A DNA stretch of 64,000 nucleotides. Origin: Mucor racemosus. Its lineage: Eukaryota > Mucoromycota > Mucoromycetes > Mucorales > Mucoraceae. Made by a program: the position numbers and the translations under genes. The notes under the pieces were generated by a model, which saw nothing but the letters and a program-made list of their open reading frames with translations, made no database searches and was not told the origin of the DNA. How positions within the stretch are numbered: position 1 is the first letter of the stretch; every line of letters begins with the position of its first letter. This document shows positions 11,350 through 24,849 of this stretch, one piece after another. The stretch is from NCBI GenBank assembly GCA_027405735.1, contig JAPEHQ010000008.1:1178001-1242000 (forward strand). Reading direction: 5' to 3'.

Positions 11350-12236
11350 TCAAGCACTTGAACTATCTGTACTATGATCACCACTGAGTAATCTGTGAAA
11401 CTCTGAGTGTGATTGATCCATTTCAAATAGCATTTGTCTGGCTTGTTCTTCTGTAATTTCATCACTTGCTTTCATTGAATGTAATGTGATTAACCATTGT
11501 CTAACTTTTTGTTTGCCTTCAAAATCAGTTGATAAACCGGGAACATTATTCAAAGATTGGATTAAATCTGCAAGAATTGGATGTAGTTCATCCACTGCAT
11601 ATCTATTTAATCGAAGTGTATCCATAAGTGTGATAAAATGTAGTACACTTTCTGCAATATATTTGGCTGATTTTGCGACATCTTTGGTATTATCTCCAAT
11701 AGCATGTTCATATGTTGCAGGTACTCCAATTTTAAATCGATTTACTGCTGCAGGACAAGATAGCTAGGCAAACTTTTAGTAACCATGGCAACCGTTGTCT
11801 ATTCTCAACTCACTTTATAATCATTCATAAATGTCTCGAGATTATCAACTGAATCAGACAAGAAATTCATGGTTGTCTTGTATTTTGCAATTAAATTCGC
11901 ACATTGTGGAGTGTATTCATCAGCTGTGATGGAATCTCGAATAAATGCTTTCTCCAAATGTTCCATTAATACAATTATCGAATATAAATCTGCCATATTA
12001 TCATATTTGTCTCTTTCTTTATTGTTTGTAAACAATTTGACCTCCTATACTTGAGTATTAGTATTTCACACAAGCTATTTCTTTATTATACAATATTACT
12101 TCGTCGAGATTAAGGTCTATATAATATTCCATGTAAGCAGCTTATCATGAACATTTATGAATGAAAACTTACTTGGTGATTTGTTTAGATAATTTGGAGC
12201 ATACTGTGGCACTTGTGAGTTGGTTGGAGAATCCAT
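11350..12236 (-). CDS. VPS28: ESCRT-I subunit Vps28
   Basis: Four exons: 12236-12173, 12116-12100, 12044-11814 and 11763-11350, giving 241 aa (yeast 242, human 221). The N-terminal half has ERDKYDNMADLYS, which matches the Vps28 core helices that bind Vps23 and Vps37. The C-terminal half has DFEGKQKVRQWL and SDEITEEQARQMLFEM, matching the four-helix domain that contacts ESCRT-II. ESCRT-I sorts ubiquitinated cargo into multivesicular bodies. Exon 2 is a 17-nt microexon; it is needed to restore phase and supplies the conserved acidic residues before VKLF. The ATG is 208 bp from that of TIM22 on the other strand, so the two share a divergent promoter region. DNM1 follows downstream on the same strand. 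Confidence 0.93.
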
Positions 12237-12444
12237 TTTATATAGATATATATTTATAAAAAAAAGACTTGAAGAACAGGTTACTAGATAGCCAAGATGC
12301 TGCTAATTTTCTATTCTTGCATTACAGATATAATTGGTCAGTTGCAACCGTCATAAACGAAACTCCTCCCCTGTATCCTTAAAACATCAACCCTCCCAAT
12401 CTTTTTTATCTCGTAGCACACTTTTTAACAAATAATAATATACC

Positions 12445-13064
12445 ATGAATAGACCTTTGGGCAGTATGGGAGGCCAACAGAACAATGGCATGTCTCCTCA
12501 AGAACAGCAAACAATCAGAATGATGCAAGGCGCAATGGAATCTTGTGTTGTTAAAACTGCAATGTCTGGTGTAGCAGGTAATAAAGAAAAACTTTTTTTT
12601 TTCTTCTGTCCCTGTTGTTGTATTGATTTATGATTGATGGTTAGGTTTTGGTATGGGTGCAGCATTCGGTTTATTCATGTCATCTTTTGAATATGCTGGT
12701 CCTACAATGAATGAAGAAATAGTGAAACAAACTACAAAGCAACAAATCAAGCATGCATTTAAAGATATGGGTACAAGATCATTATCAATGGCAAAGAATT
12801 TTGGTATGGTGGGCATGATTTATTCTGGATCAGAATGTTGTATTGAATCAGTAAGTTTTATTTCAATCGATTCATGTAGAATGAGGGTAACTAATTTATC
12901 TTTATTAGTATCGTGCCAAAAATGATTTGACAAATAGTGTGGCTGCAGGTGCATTTACTGGCGGTCTTTTGGCTGCTAAAGCAGGACCTCAAGCAATGGC
13001 ACTGGGTGCTGGTGGTTTTGCTTTGTTCTCATTAGCCATTGATTGGTATATGCGTCGTGATTAG
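12445..13064 (+). CDS. TIM22: Mitochondrial inner membrane translocase Tim22
   Basis: Three exons (12445-12577, 12645-12850, 12909-13064) give 164 aa, close to the usual length of the family. The protein has a Gln/Asn-rich N-terminus and then Tim17/22/23-type membrane segments with [26 protein letters not shown], the conserved ECCIE with paired cysteines, and a Gly-rich last segment ([16 protein letters not shown]). Tim22 forms the core of the TIM22 complex that inserts carrier proteins into the inner membrane. The gene is divergent from VPS28 and ends 53 bp from the stop of the convergent aminotransferase gene. Tim17 and Tim23 are close relatives, but the ECCIESYRAK context and the length fit Tim22 best. 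Confidence 0.93.
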
Positions 13065-13117
13065 TGTGTGTAAAATATAGAAATTTAGATGTTGTATCAT
13101 AGGAATAATTAAAAAAT

Positions 13118-14522
13118 TTATTTAATCTCTAATTCTTTACAAACTGCTAAAATGGCTTTTGCTACAGTTTCAAAATCTGTTTCATCAGTATAAACTTGAG
13201 CACTCAAACGAGTATACCAGATATTATTATGCTTATATACAGGAGCCATACAATTATGCTCATACAGCAATTTATCGATGAATATACTGACAACCTCGGC
13301 ATCAGAGATGTTGATGTTTCTCAATGGTATTTCGACATTTACCATTGCTACCGTTAAAGATTGATCTGTATTTTCCATGACATTGGTGCCTAAAACCTTG
13401 GCTGCAAGAGCGCCACCTTTTACCGCTAAATCATGGCAATACTTCATAATGACATCTTCTCCTCCCAATGACTTCCTGAATTCAACAGCTATAAATGTAA
13501 TCATGTTTGAGTATTAATGAATTATACACATTTGATGACTATACACACCTGCTTCAATGCACATGAAATTCGAGAAATCTGCTGTACCTGGCCAAGCAAA
13601 CTCATCCTGAAATGACACTGTCTTGTCTGATGGATCACTATGATCAGCATAAGCTGAATTGATGATAGCAGGATGTATCAAACGTTGATTTCTAAAAGGC
13701 ACATATAAAACAGCGCATCCCCTTGGTGCAAAAAGCCATTTATGACAATTGGTGATGAAGAAATCAGGGTCCACTTGATGTAGATTCAAGGGTATTTGAC
13801 CAATAGCATGTGCGCCATCCACTAAACTTAGAATGTCGTACTCACGAACCAACTTAACAGCTGATTCGAATGGGAATCTTACAGCTGGTACAGAGCTAAT
13901 TGCATCCATAATACAAAGCTTGATCTTACCATCTCCTTTACTATTCTCATACTCAATAGTTTCTTTGGTTATTGCCAAGATTTCATCGTCATTCAAAGGG
14001 TAGGCTAAATCAATGCGGATAGGAACAAGCTTATCCGAATTTTTGACAAATTTGATGGTGCTTTCAACTGAATTATAAGCTGTACTGAACTAAAGTATTT
14101 GGCATAATTAGGCTTTGATCACCAAGTATTTTGTACTATTTAACACTCACATAAATTATCTTATCGCCTGCTTCTAGAGGTAAACTTCTGGCTACCGTAT
14201 TAATGCCTGTCATAGCATTGAATACATAAACGAGTTCATTAGGATCGGCATGAATGAGATCTGCTAACACCTTCTTGTTTTTATCTAGAATTGGAAACAT
14301 TTCACGTCTTAGCCAACGGTCAGGGTTTACCTCAGCTTTGAGGTGAAGGTCTTGTAAAACGGGTAACAAGGCTTTAGGGATGGAACCATAAGAGCCATGG
14401 TTTAATGATGTATATTGAGGCTCAAGCAAGAATTGAGAGCGAACGTTTCTACCCAAGCTAAATGTTCCTTGAGTCATTATTACAAAGGTAGAGAAAAAGA
14501 ATAAAATAGTTCCCAAAAACAT
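13118..14522 (-). CDS. Class V aminotransferase-like PLP enzyme (isopenicillin N epimerase-like)
   Basis: Three exons (14522-14151, 14089-13549, 13488-13118) give 427 aa. The N-terminal region has SLNHGSYGSIP. The middle has DGAHAIGQIPL, with the Asp that contacts the pyridine ring of PLP, and TNCHKWLFAPRG, with the Lys expected to bind PLP. Fungal members of this group are annotated as isopenicillin N epimerase-like proteins or cysteine-sulfoxide lyases such as Egt2; the sequence does not decide between them. The first 18 residues are hydrophobic (FLGTILFFFSTFVI), which would suit a signal anchor. A start at the second Met (MTQGTF, near 14477) would remove this segment and give an N-terminus more like the family. 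Confidence 0.82.
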
Positions 14523-17500
14523 TTAGATTAAAACCCCCTTTAGTTCGTTCTGCTGATTAGGTTTGTAATATCCTTGTGTTTATAAAAAAAAAAATGATTA
14601 AAAAAACCCCAACCTTTATGAAATTATTTTTTTTTAATCTCTATATATAATATTTGTAATTTAATATGCATTCTTTAGAACACATTGCATTGCATATCAT
14701 GAAAAGAAAGATGAATATGCGTACCGCTCATGATGTATGTATCAAATGCATTAGTTGCGGGGAGTCAAATACACCATTTCAAATCACCCAACGTATATTG
14801 ATATATTTGATTGAGCAAAATAATAAAGAGCTGGTCATCTCTTGAGGATAGCTTTCGTATATTCTCATTATAAATCTTGATATTATATACAATCCATTGT
14901 TCTTTTTGAAGAAAAAAGGATAAAAATCACAATTTTTAGAGTAAATGGCGCTTAAACCTGAAATCTGAGACATGAACGAAAATCATTGAAAAAATAAAAA
15001 TACGGATTTAAGCGAGAAAATGGTTAGTAATTTGATCTCGTGCATTAAATACTTTAGATACAACTTACAATTTTGCATCGATCTGTATAGTTTTCAAAAC
15101 TATTTTTTTCGCAAAATTTTTGGTAAAACGCAGAATAAATTTTTGCCATTTTTTGACCAAACACCAAAATTTTAAAATGTAACATTATAACCTAAATTAA
15201 TAATATAATAGCTTACAGGACTTTACACATATTGAAGTGCTCTTTGTGGTTTTAACTGCATTTTTCATTGAGAAAGCTTTGATTTTTAATGGTAGATAAT
15301 TAAGTCAGATATTCAAAGGATTTATTCTAGATCAAAAAGCTAAGCAAATGTAAATCATTGTAAGTGAATTAACTAAGAGCTTTTTATGTGTACTTTAATA
15401 TTTTTTATTGTACTGTTAATTATTAAAAAGTTCATAAACAACGACTATAAGGTGGTGCTGTTTTTACCTCAAATTTTGAGAAAAATGAGATTTTACCTCC
15501 GAGGTTTGCAGTGCTGATATTTTTGGAACCCTTCAATTGTATACTATATGCTTTTACTAATGCTATTCGTTTGTCATTTGTAAGCATCTTTAATATCTGC
15601 ATTGGGATTAATAGGATTTGAATGAATCAATATGATGAATGCTTCTTTTAGATGCTATAAGATGATCTGTACGCAATAGATGTTGAGTCACTAAATGTTA
15701 CAAGACTCATCTATAAATGTTTGATCATGAAACATATTTCTGTATTGATGTTTGTTTTTAGTAAGTGGAATTCTCGATATGTATATACGGTTCGTATTTT
15801 ATTCTTTATTATTAATAATAAATATGGATAGCACCATAATAAAGGAACGAGAAAAAAAAAGAAAGAGGGAGAGAAAATGAACAATTAACAATACGCAAAA
15901 TATCCCCAAGTATTTGTATATAAAGTTGCACAAAATCAATGTATATCAACTAATAGTGTTCTCAAGTGTGATACGATGGTAAATGCCACCACAAGAATAC
16001 ACGCGTTTTCATATGTTTCATGTCTGCGAAAGGATTCGATAAATTAACACAAAATGACATTAATAGAAGATTGCGAAAAGAGTAACAAGCATCAAAAAGT
16101 GACTAAACACCCATGGATAAAACACTCGACTAGGTTATATTTGCAACAAAAGAAATCATATGTTCTTTCACATTATCTCTATCTATTGCGTTGGTTATAT
16201 TTTCTGATCCAGTCATTTGGATACTTGCTGTTATAAAATGAAATATACCTCTAAAGTAATACCAAACTTTCTTTTCTTATTAAGGACATCTGCCGGGCAA
16301 TTTTCTTAACATTTTGTTCAACTGAGTATATAATAATGGTGTAACTATTTCAACAAAGGTGCTGTGAGTTTTATGCGAATAAAAAATTATAAGCAACTTT
16401 GTATTACTGTCGATTATTCCGCGCTTTAAGTTTTTCACTTCTAAATAGCTTGATCTAGAGCATAATAATAAATAAAATGCTGATGTAGTGAATGTGGAGC
16501 ATTTATGTGTTTCCAACAAAATTTATTTAATTCACATTTTGCGTTTTAATCTAAAAAAAAAGCCTCTATTCATGGATACAGTTATATTGTTTTTGTAACA
16601 AATAAATGAGAATAGAAGCATTCTTGCTTCCACAAAATGTGCGAAAATGGCATAGAATATCCAGTTTTAAATTTCATGGATTGGTTGCTAAGATATTAGT
16701 AAATTTAGAAAGTAATTTTTAACTGGATCAGGTTTTTCCCTTGTACGAAAAGAGGTGCCGAAAATAACATTTCACAGGAATGTCAATATTTTTGCTTGGT
16801 AAGATATAGCGCCAAAGCATCGCTGTATTCAAGTAAGAGATATAAGACATATAGTGTACGTTTTATTGAATATGATTTGTCGCTTTTTTCGACGCAATTA
16901 TATATAAATGAAGAAGAAGAAAAAGACGCAGCAATTTCTATCAAGGATGATGATAATGATAAAAAAAAACTCGACTCCTTTCATTCCCCATGGAATTGTT
17001 AGTCTGTACACTGTTTCACAGTAACATCAGATGAAGGGTGATTCAATAAACTTAATAGCAAAACTAACAATAACGTTATTGCTAGATTGGTGTCATCTGA
17101 ACGTTTTTCAACTCACACGTAAAATTTGTAAATTATATAGTGATAATTTTTGTTATTTTTACATTTATATGCGGTATACCTATAATGGTATCGAATTGTA
17201 ACTCTAATCCAAGTTTTTGAAAAGAGTCGGGTGAGAACAAATCAAGAAAACTTAACAAATTCCCAAATCAAGCATTATTTTCATTCAATTCGTGTAACCT
17301 AAAGCTATGAACATCATGAGAAAGGTGGTTTTTTGCCAAAGAAAATGACAGTTTTTTCCTAACTATACACTCGTACCAGAAATCCTGTTTTCATCATTTT
17401 ACGCATATATACAACTTATTTATTTACTGGATTTCTTAATTAACAAGTGAGAAAAATAATGACAAACACATTATTCGTGCGAATCAAATTTTCGTTTCTT

Positions 17501-17566
17501 TTCTCGTATAAATACAAACATCTCTTTGAACACTTCCCTTATTCTTTTCATTCATAAACGCTTTAA
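14523..17566. other. Intergenic AT-rich region of 3 kb
   Basis: No gene, RNA or clear element was recognised. ORFs of 60-79 codons occur but have no family features and lie in low-complexity AT sequence. The last 60-70 bp form the promoter of the permease gene downstream. Confidence 0.5.
17507..17514 (+). promoter_or_regulatory. TATA-like box of the MFS permease
   Basis: TATAAATA lies 53 bp upstream of the ATG at 17567, in otherwise pyrimidine-rich promoter sequence. Confidence 0.5.
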
Positions 17567-19210
17567 ATGAGTGAAAAAGTGGAAAAAACTAGTACAACAT
17601 CCTCTTCATTTGAAGAAAAAGGTCAAAATGATCACATTGAAGTATCAAATGTTCCTTTTGTAAAATCTGCTGCAGAGAAACGTCTAGTTAGAAAGTTGAA
17701 TACAAGATTATTACCACTTGCAAGTTTGATCATCTTTCTTCAGGTACAACAAAAAACATAATATTCCAACCTAGAAAGTAAAAATGCTAATAAAACTACA
17801 ATAGTTTGTCGATAAAGCTGCATTAAGTGTAGCTGCCGTTTTAGGTATCCTGCAAGATACAAAAATGACATTGAGTCAATTCAGTTGGTTAGGTGCTCTT
17901 TTCTATCTTGGTTATTTTGTTTGGCAATTGCCCAATACGTATTTCCTTCAAAAATTCCCAATTGGTAAGTATCTTGGTGTTCTTTTGATTATTTGGGGTA
18001 TAATCACCATCGCAACCGCTTTCGGTAAAAACTTTGCTCAGTTAGCCGTTTTGCGTGTTCTTCTCGGTGTCTTTGAAGCAGGTACTTACCCCGCTTTGAT
18101 TATGATTTTCAATACATTATATCGTCGTAGCGAACAATCTGCTTGTTTCGGCTTCTTGTATTTGAGTAATGGTCTTGGTAGTGTAGTTGGTTCTGCTGCT
18201 GCTGTTGGTATTGCAAAGATGGGAACACAACATGGTATTACCGCATGGCAATGGTAGAAAAGAAAAAAAAAGAAAAGAAAAGTATCATGACAGATGTATT
18301 AATCAGTATACCTTTATAGGGGCTATGTTATTTGGGGTGTCATTACAGTTATCACTGGTATTATTTCTGTCATTTTCTTGATTGATAGCCCTGAATCTTG
18401 GTTCTTGCAATTGACAGAAGAAGAAAAGGAAATTGTCAAACTACGTACTCAAGATAATGCTGTTGTACGCAAACAAAAAGTAAAGGTTGGTCAATATTGG
18501 GAAGCTCTCAAAGAACCTCGTTTATGGCTTCTTTTCGTTACATCTCTCTCCCACAATCTTCAAAATGGTGGTTTAGTTACCTACAGTACTGTATTAGTTC
18601 AAGGTCTTGGCTTTGATTCAATTGAGTCTATTCTCTTGCAAATTCCTAGTGGTGCATTTACTGTTATTTACATTGCTATTGCTGTCTACATCAATCGTAA
18701 ATCAAAGCAAATTATATACACTGCTCTTATTTGTTACTCTGTATCTGCTTTGGGTTGTTTGCTTTTGGCTGTTCTCCCCAATACTGGTATCAAACTTTTG
18801 GGTTACTATTTCACTTGGGCTCAAACTGGAAGTAAGTAGAATGATTTACATTTCAAATTGACATATGCTAATTGGATTTTATAGGTTATGTTATGCTTAT
18901 CTCTATTATTGGCTCAACTGTCTCTGGTTACTCAAAGAAAATCTTTTACAATGGTGCAAATATGTTGGCATATACAATTGGTAACTTTGCGGGCCCTCTC
19001 ATGCTAGTTGAAAGTACTAAACCAGCTTATACTCCTACCATGTGGGGTTTCTTTGGTGCCAATCTCCTCAATATGTTATGTCTTTTGGTTGTTCGCTTAA
19101 TTTTAGCTCGTATTAATAAGAAACGTGCACCCGAAAGATCGAGTGAACCCACAGATGTTTACCTTAACTTGACAGATAAGGAAGATAAGAACTATATTTA
19201 CAATCTGTAA
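17567..19210 (+). CDS. MFS permease, anion:cation symporter type (Dal5/Tna1-like)
   Basis: Four exons (17567-17743, 17805-18253, 18320-18831, 18885-19210) give 487 aa. The cytosolic N-terminus leads to the family opening RKLNTRLLPLASLIIFLQ and, across the first junction, FVDKAALSVA. Twelve hydrophobic segments follow in two halves, with the loop motif RVLLGVFEAGTYPALI typical of allantoate, nicotinate and vitamin permeases of this family. The plasma membrane is the expected site. The substrate cannot be read from the sequence. A TATA-like box lies 53 bp upstream. The gene is convergent with the RGS gene, whose stop is 299 bp away. Confidence 0.88.
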
Positions 19211-19509
19211 AATGTAATCTGACTTGTACAGTCCTGCTATTGACATACTTATTATATTTATTCTACTCTTTATCTACTTATTTATCATTCTTGCTATACA
19301 TAATAATCCCCTTAATAATTAATTTTAATACATCAACGCATACTGTCTCTCTTTATAATTGCCAATTTTTGTGATAAATACCAAAAAAAAACAACAATTC
19401 CTTGTTAGCCACAAAAGAGTGTTGATAATAACCTAACGCCCTTTGGTGATTTATATCACAGCAAGTACATGTTATGCAAAACATCATATTGTTCATTTGA
19501 AAAGATGTT

Positions 19510-20799
19510 TTATTTTCGAGACAACTTGAAAATGTCAAATCTGCTTGCAATAAATCCATTATTTTTCTTGCCATCTGTATTATTGCCTATACTTTTACTT
19601 CTGCTTCTTCTGTTTGTTGAGTTGTTAGATGTTGTGACAGATGGTTCTTCTAAACGATTATCGTACCCATAAGGTAAATAGATGCGACAAAATGAGTGTA
19701 CAAGCTTAAATGTAGTAGAGTCTCGATTCCTTCGTTTGATTTGCGACAACAGTAAATTAACTACCAGTGCCTGTGATCTGTTACGATTATATGATTTGAG
19801 ATCACCTGATTGCATTGTTATCTGATAAGTATATTTGACAATGCAGGTATAAATTTAACTTACTGCATTTAGATTCCATAATTTCCCAAACTGTACTTGT
19901 TCTAAATTGATGATAACTAACATTTAATAATGAAATTACATGTTTTTTTGCTGCGTCGAATTCTTTCCCAGTTGTTGTATATTGGCTATTCAAAGTATTG
20001 GTTACTTGTCTATAAATTCTATCTTCTAGATTGACCTCCACGTCAGAGTTTCGAGTAAGATATGTTTTGAATATTTTATTGGCAACTTGATATCGCTCAC
20101 TGTAGCTTGAAAAGTTGAAATGCTCATAATTATCAACAGCCAAATAAAAGAACTAGAATCATAAAGTTAGATGTGTGTGGTTGGCAAAAAGTATGAATTA
20201 CACATTACCAAATTTTCACTGCTATATTCATTTAATAAATGATATAAAAAATATGCCAAAGGCACTGTCGAATGTAATAATGCCCTTAACCCTTCTCGTT
20301 TGATTTCTTTAGCTGAAATCTCTAACTTTACTTGCTCTCCAAAAAACTGGAATGCTTTTTTATTGCTTTTGTCGTTTTTCTTTTTATAGATTTGAGTTTT
20401 GTTCTCATCGCTTAATATTACAAATGACTGTAGCTGTATTGGTTGCTGATGACTAACCGATATTGTGCTCCCAATTGAAAGTGATCGGCCTCTCTTATAA
20501 ATGACATTTGGGATTTCATCGGAAGACGTTGTTGCGGTGCTTGCCGACATTGATTGATCGAAATAATATGAAAGATCGTAATTGCTGCTGCCCGCAGTCG
20601 ACGAATAATTCTCGTTTAGTAACTTCAAATTGCTATCTTCAGCTAGCACTGTTGTATTATCTTTTAATGGTGTACAATACTCTGTTGATGTTACTGCTGT
20701 TGTGGTCGCGGCTGCCGATTCTGTTGCTGGTGTTGATTTTTTTCTACATATATTCTTATTGGTTGATGCATGATAGTTATTATACGCTGTTGTTGACAT
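19510..20799 (-). CDS. RGS-domain protein (regulator of G-protein signalling)
   Basis: Three exons (20799-20209, 20152-19864, 19805-19510) give 391 aa. The N-terminal 150 residues are Ser/Thr-rich and look disordered. The RGS domain spans roughly residues 165-300: LLHSTVPLAYFLYHLLNEYS, then SSENL at the exon border, FFYLAVDNYEHF, and a closing helix KKHVISLLNVSYHQFRTST. RGS domains speed up GTP hydrolysis by G-alpha subunits. The C-terminal tail is basic and Ser/Asn-rich. The start at MSTTAYNN was chosen because the longer frame upstream is hydrophobic, low-complexity and lies in what should be 5' UTR. Confidence 0.85.
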
Positions 20800-21545
20800 T
20801 TGAATATGAAATAATGAAAGAAAGAAAGAAAAAAGATGGAATAAATGGGAAAAGGGAAAAAGAAAAAAAGAGAGTACCGCATCCCAAAGAAATGTAATTT
20901 GTTTCCGTGTTACTTTAACCAGATGGCATGTGTACAACAGTGTACCACAATAACCCTCATGTCTGTTCTCACAAACTCAACTTTTTATTGGATTTTAAAT
21001 ATATTAAATAACTAATTTGCCATAATATTGACCTCATATCATGCGTATTTGGAAGTTTTGTACATAGTTTGGATAATACATCCATCATGATATCATTGTC
21101 GCAATAAAATAGAAAAAGGTACCAAAGTATTCCTAGCCGACGATCAATTTTTACCGAAAAAATAGTTCTTCCAACCTCCGAGGCTGAAGTCTATTAATTT
21201 TAATGACATGCAAGTGTATATCCTATAGTATTTAACATAAGCTTTCAACTACGCTTTTCATACTGCGGGGTCCTCTTTCTAGAGATAAAGGCATGTGATA
21301 CATAAAAACATAATCATTGTGTTATCGCCATGATAAGAAAATTTTGGTTATAATTATGTTTTGGCTGTTGTCTTTTTTTTTCTCGGTGCATCTATTGATA
21401 TGTGGACTAACATATTCGTTACTTCTAACAGTCTAATGCAGTGGCCCAAAAAACATACACTCAACTAGTTGTACCATGTATTGAATGGCTTATCGTAGAA
21501 TTTATTTGCCTCGCTTTACAAAAAACATGCTTTACTTATATTTTC

Positions 21546-21583
<38 letters not shown>

Positions 21584-22132
21584 CTATCGCTCCTCTTTTG
21601 TATACAAAAAATAAGCCAATTTTTTTGTAATTCCTCGCATGGATTTCTCAGATTTATTGCTTTTTGAAAAGCCTGAATCATATCAAATAATTGCTCTCAT
21701 CTTGGTGCTACTTTAAGTTACTTTTTCTAGTTTTTAGGGCAATTAAAAATGGGATTATTTCTTTAATTTTATGATATAGGATAGAGAACCTTGTTCTATT
21801 GAGTTTTATTGGCCAAAATTGTAGCATTTGCCATGGTACATATTTGCGAAAAATGAGCACATTGATGCACTACATAATATATATTCGTTGATTCATGAAA
21901 TATTGACAGCCAAACTCATATTAAATACTAAAGGTCTGCAAGGTAAAGAGCATGTGCGTTTTTTTCTTTGTGCAACGCGTTTAGGGCCCCAAAAGGAGCC
22001 TAAATCTTATCCATGAGATATCTTTCATCAACTATTATATAATCATTTTTGTATATATTTCTTAATATAAAACAAATATTCCAATTATTACCCTACTATT
22101 CAGCATTGTCCCAGCTATATATTTTATTAAAT
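20800..22132. other. AT-rich intergenic region with AT microsatellite
   Basis: No gene is visible. A pure (AT)n run of about 32 bp lies at 21548-21580. The first part is the RGS promoter region, with a purine-rich strand at 20815-20875. Confidence 0.5.
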
Positions 22133-23085
22133 GAAGCAAGGATGGTTACTATAGTGATTGTTTCATAAATTTGAATGATGCAGAAATGGCCAGCTTAAAA
22201 TTGAGAAACCGCATTTGAAATGAGAATATCTCGAGAAAATACTAAGATATTCCAATAATGGTTATTAAGTAAAGTCTACCTTATTTTTCATTCTCTATCC
22301 GGATATCTAGGAGTTGAATTGCTGTAAAGAGATTTTTATTTTTTTATAAATTTTGTGAGAGCACTCTTTCTGTTATAGAGATCCATGAAGGGATGACAGG
22401 TATGCAAAGCTAAAACCATAGGATAGTACTCATTAGCGTCTATCCAACGAATTTTATCTCGTCAAAAAATATTGATTTTTGGTCGAGAAAATTGAGATTG
22501 AATGATTGATTTTTGGTGATGATAAAAATGGATCCATTTTGGACGAGGATATACAAGGGTAAATTTTCGCCGACCAAAAAAAATGATCGAAAAACATTAA
22601 AATCCCCACGAAAAATAGGGCTACAGCTACATATAAATACTCATTCTGTAGATAATTTTGTTGCGCATAATGTGAAAACAAAATATTTTAGGGTTACATT
22701 TAAATGAAGGGTACATTTTAATCAAAAACCGTTAAAATTTGATATTAAATTTGCTAGAGATTTTATGAGAAAAACATTTTCAAAACCTACATAGATCGAT
22801 TCAAAATTAAAAACTGAACCCAAGGTATTTAATACGCTAGTTCAACTTACTATGCATTTTTGTGAGTAATTAAACATAGAAGGTTTTTTTTGGATTTTTT
22901 GGATTTTTTTTTTCATTTGAACACTTTTTGGATTCAAGCTCAGTCACATGTGTATATCTGATTATACAATTTTATATGGTGATATTCAAAATCGGAGCGT
23001 GCCCCCCATTTCAATAGACAATCAGAAAATAAAAAATGTAAGGCTATACTTGAGATGCTACAAAATATTGACAAAAAAGTTATTT
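22133..23085 (+). repeat. Direct repeat, copy 1 (family B relative)
   Basis: About 950 bp match 23762-24712 almost base for base at the start (AAGGATGGTTACTATAGTGA in both) with scattered differences later. Internal words (AATATTGATTTTTGGTCGA, TTTAATACGCTAGTTCAACT) recall family B at 41700-41990, so this is a diverged branch of that family. No intact ORF. Confidence 0.75.
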
Positions 23086-23761
23086 CTATTCGTCTTGATT
23101 TTTCAGCGAGTATAAAGGCTTCAAAAGTGAAACACTTGTTTTCCCCCCGCTTAAAATCTCAATCTAAGATGTCAAATATCTCGAGATTTTAAAAGCTTGC
23201 AAATAATAGTTTCTAAGCTAAATCTTCTTGTTTTTCAATGTTTTATTACATATTAAAGTTTCAGGGATGGTTTTTTTTTTTGGACCCCCAAACCTCATAA
23301 TTGTAAATCCTGTTTTGTTTTGTTTTTCTATTTTGTAGTTTTAACAATTTGGAGAATTTCACATTTTTTTACAAAAGTATCGGCAGAAATTAGGCAACCA
23401 AGTTTTCTGGGGTAAAATTTGCTGCTAAAAACGAATCTGCAATTCATTTTACTGTATCTATTAATTTCGTCTAGATTTTTATGATACAAACCTGGCTGGA
23501 GTTTAGTATTATATACGCCTATGGCAACCCTTAAATTTCATTATAAAGTCTTATTTGACCTCATAATAAAAGTTGCTGAACAATTTATTCCACACATTTT
23601 GATATATAATTCTAAACGTTAAGTCTAGTTTCAAAATTTTTACCGGACAAAATAAGGGAAAAAATGAGAATATTTGTAGTGGTAAAGAATTTGAATAGAA
23701 TGTTTTCTTGAAAAGCGGTACAGATCAATTCAAGATTGTATAGGTAGCAAAGCTTATTAAG
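23086..23761. other. Spacer between the two direct repeats
   Basis: AT-rich sequence of about 680 bp without gene content. It separates the two copies, which start 1,629 bp apart. Confidence 0.5.
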
Positions 23762-24712
23762 TGACGCAAGGATGGTTACTATAGTGATTGTTTCATAAAT
23801 TTGAATGATGCAGAAATGGCCAGCTTAAAATTGAGAAACCGCATTTGAAATGAGAATATCTCGAGAAAATACTAAGATATTCCAATAATGGTTATTAAGT
23901 AAAGTCTACCTTATTTTTTATTCTCTACCCGGATATCTAGGAGTTGAATTGCTGTGAAGAAATTTTTATTTTTTTATAAATTTTATGAGAGCACTTTTTC
24001 TATTATAAAGATCCATGAAGGGATGACAGGTATGCAAAACTAAAACCATAGGATAGTACTCATTAGCGCCTATCTAACGAACTTTATCTCGTCAAAAAAT
24101 ATTGATTTTTGGTCGATAAAATTGAGACTGAATGACTGATTTTTGGTGATACAAAAAAGGATCCATTTTGGACGAGGATATACAAGGATAAATTTTCGGT
24201 TTTACAAAAAAAAATTCAAAAAAATGTATATCCCCACGAAAAATAGGGCTGCAGCTACGTATAAATACTCATTTTGTAGATAATTTTGTTGCGCAAAATG
24301 TGAAAATAAAATATTTTAGGGTTGTATTTGAGTAAAGGGGACTTTTTAATCAAAAACCGTTAAAATTTGATATTAAATTTGCTAGAGATTTTACGAGAAA
24401 AACATTTTCAAAATCTACACAGATCGATTCAAAATTAAAAACTGAACCTAAAACATTTAATACGCTAGTTCAACTTACTATGCATTTTTGTGAGTAATTA
24501 AACATAGAAGGTTTTTTTTGGATTTTTTGGATTTTTTTTTTCATTTGAACACTTTTTGGATTCAAGCTCAGTCACATGTGTATATCTGATTATACAATTT
24601 TATATGGTGATATTCAAAATCGGAGCGCGCCCCCATTTTGATAGATAATCAGGAAATAAAAAATGTAAGACAATACTTGAGATGCTACAGAATATTGCCA
24701 AAAGGCTTTCTT
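23762..24712 (+). repeat. Direct repeat, copy 2 (family B relative)
   Basis: Second copy of the repeat at 22133-23085 in the same orientation. It is followed at 24720-24850 by a further family B fragment on the minus strand (word TTGAGATGATGCACAGCAAAA). Confidence 0.75.
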
Positions 24713-24849
24713 TTACATCTTGATTTATTTCAAATGTAAATAATTGAGATGATGCACAGCAAAATTATCTATTGATACAGCGACTGCAGAATCTTCTAGC
24801 TCCATTTTTCATAAAAAAAACAAGATTTTTGTCGATTTTTTATTTCAAA

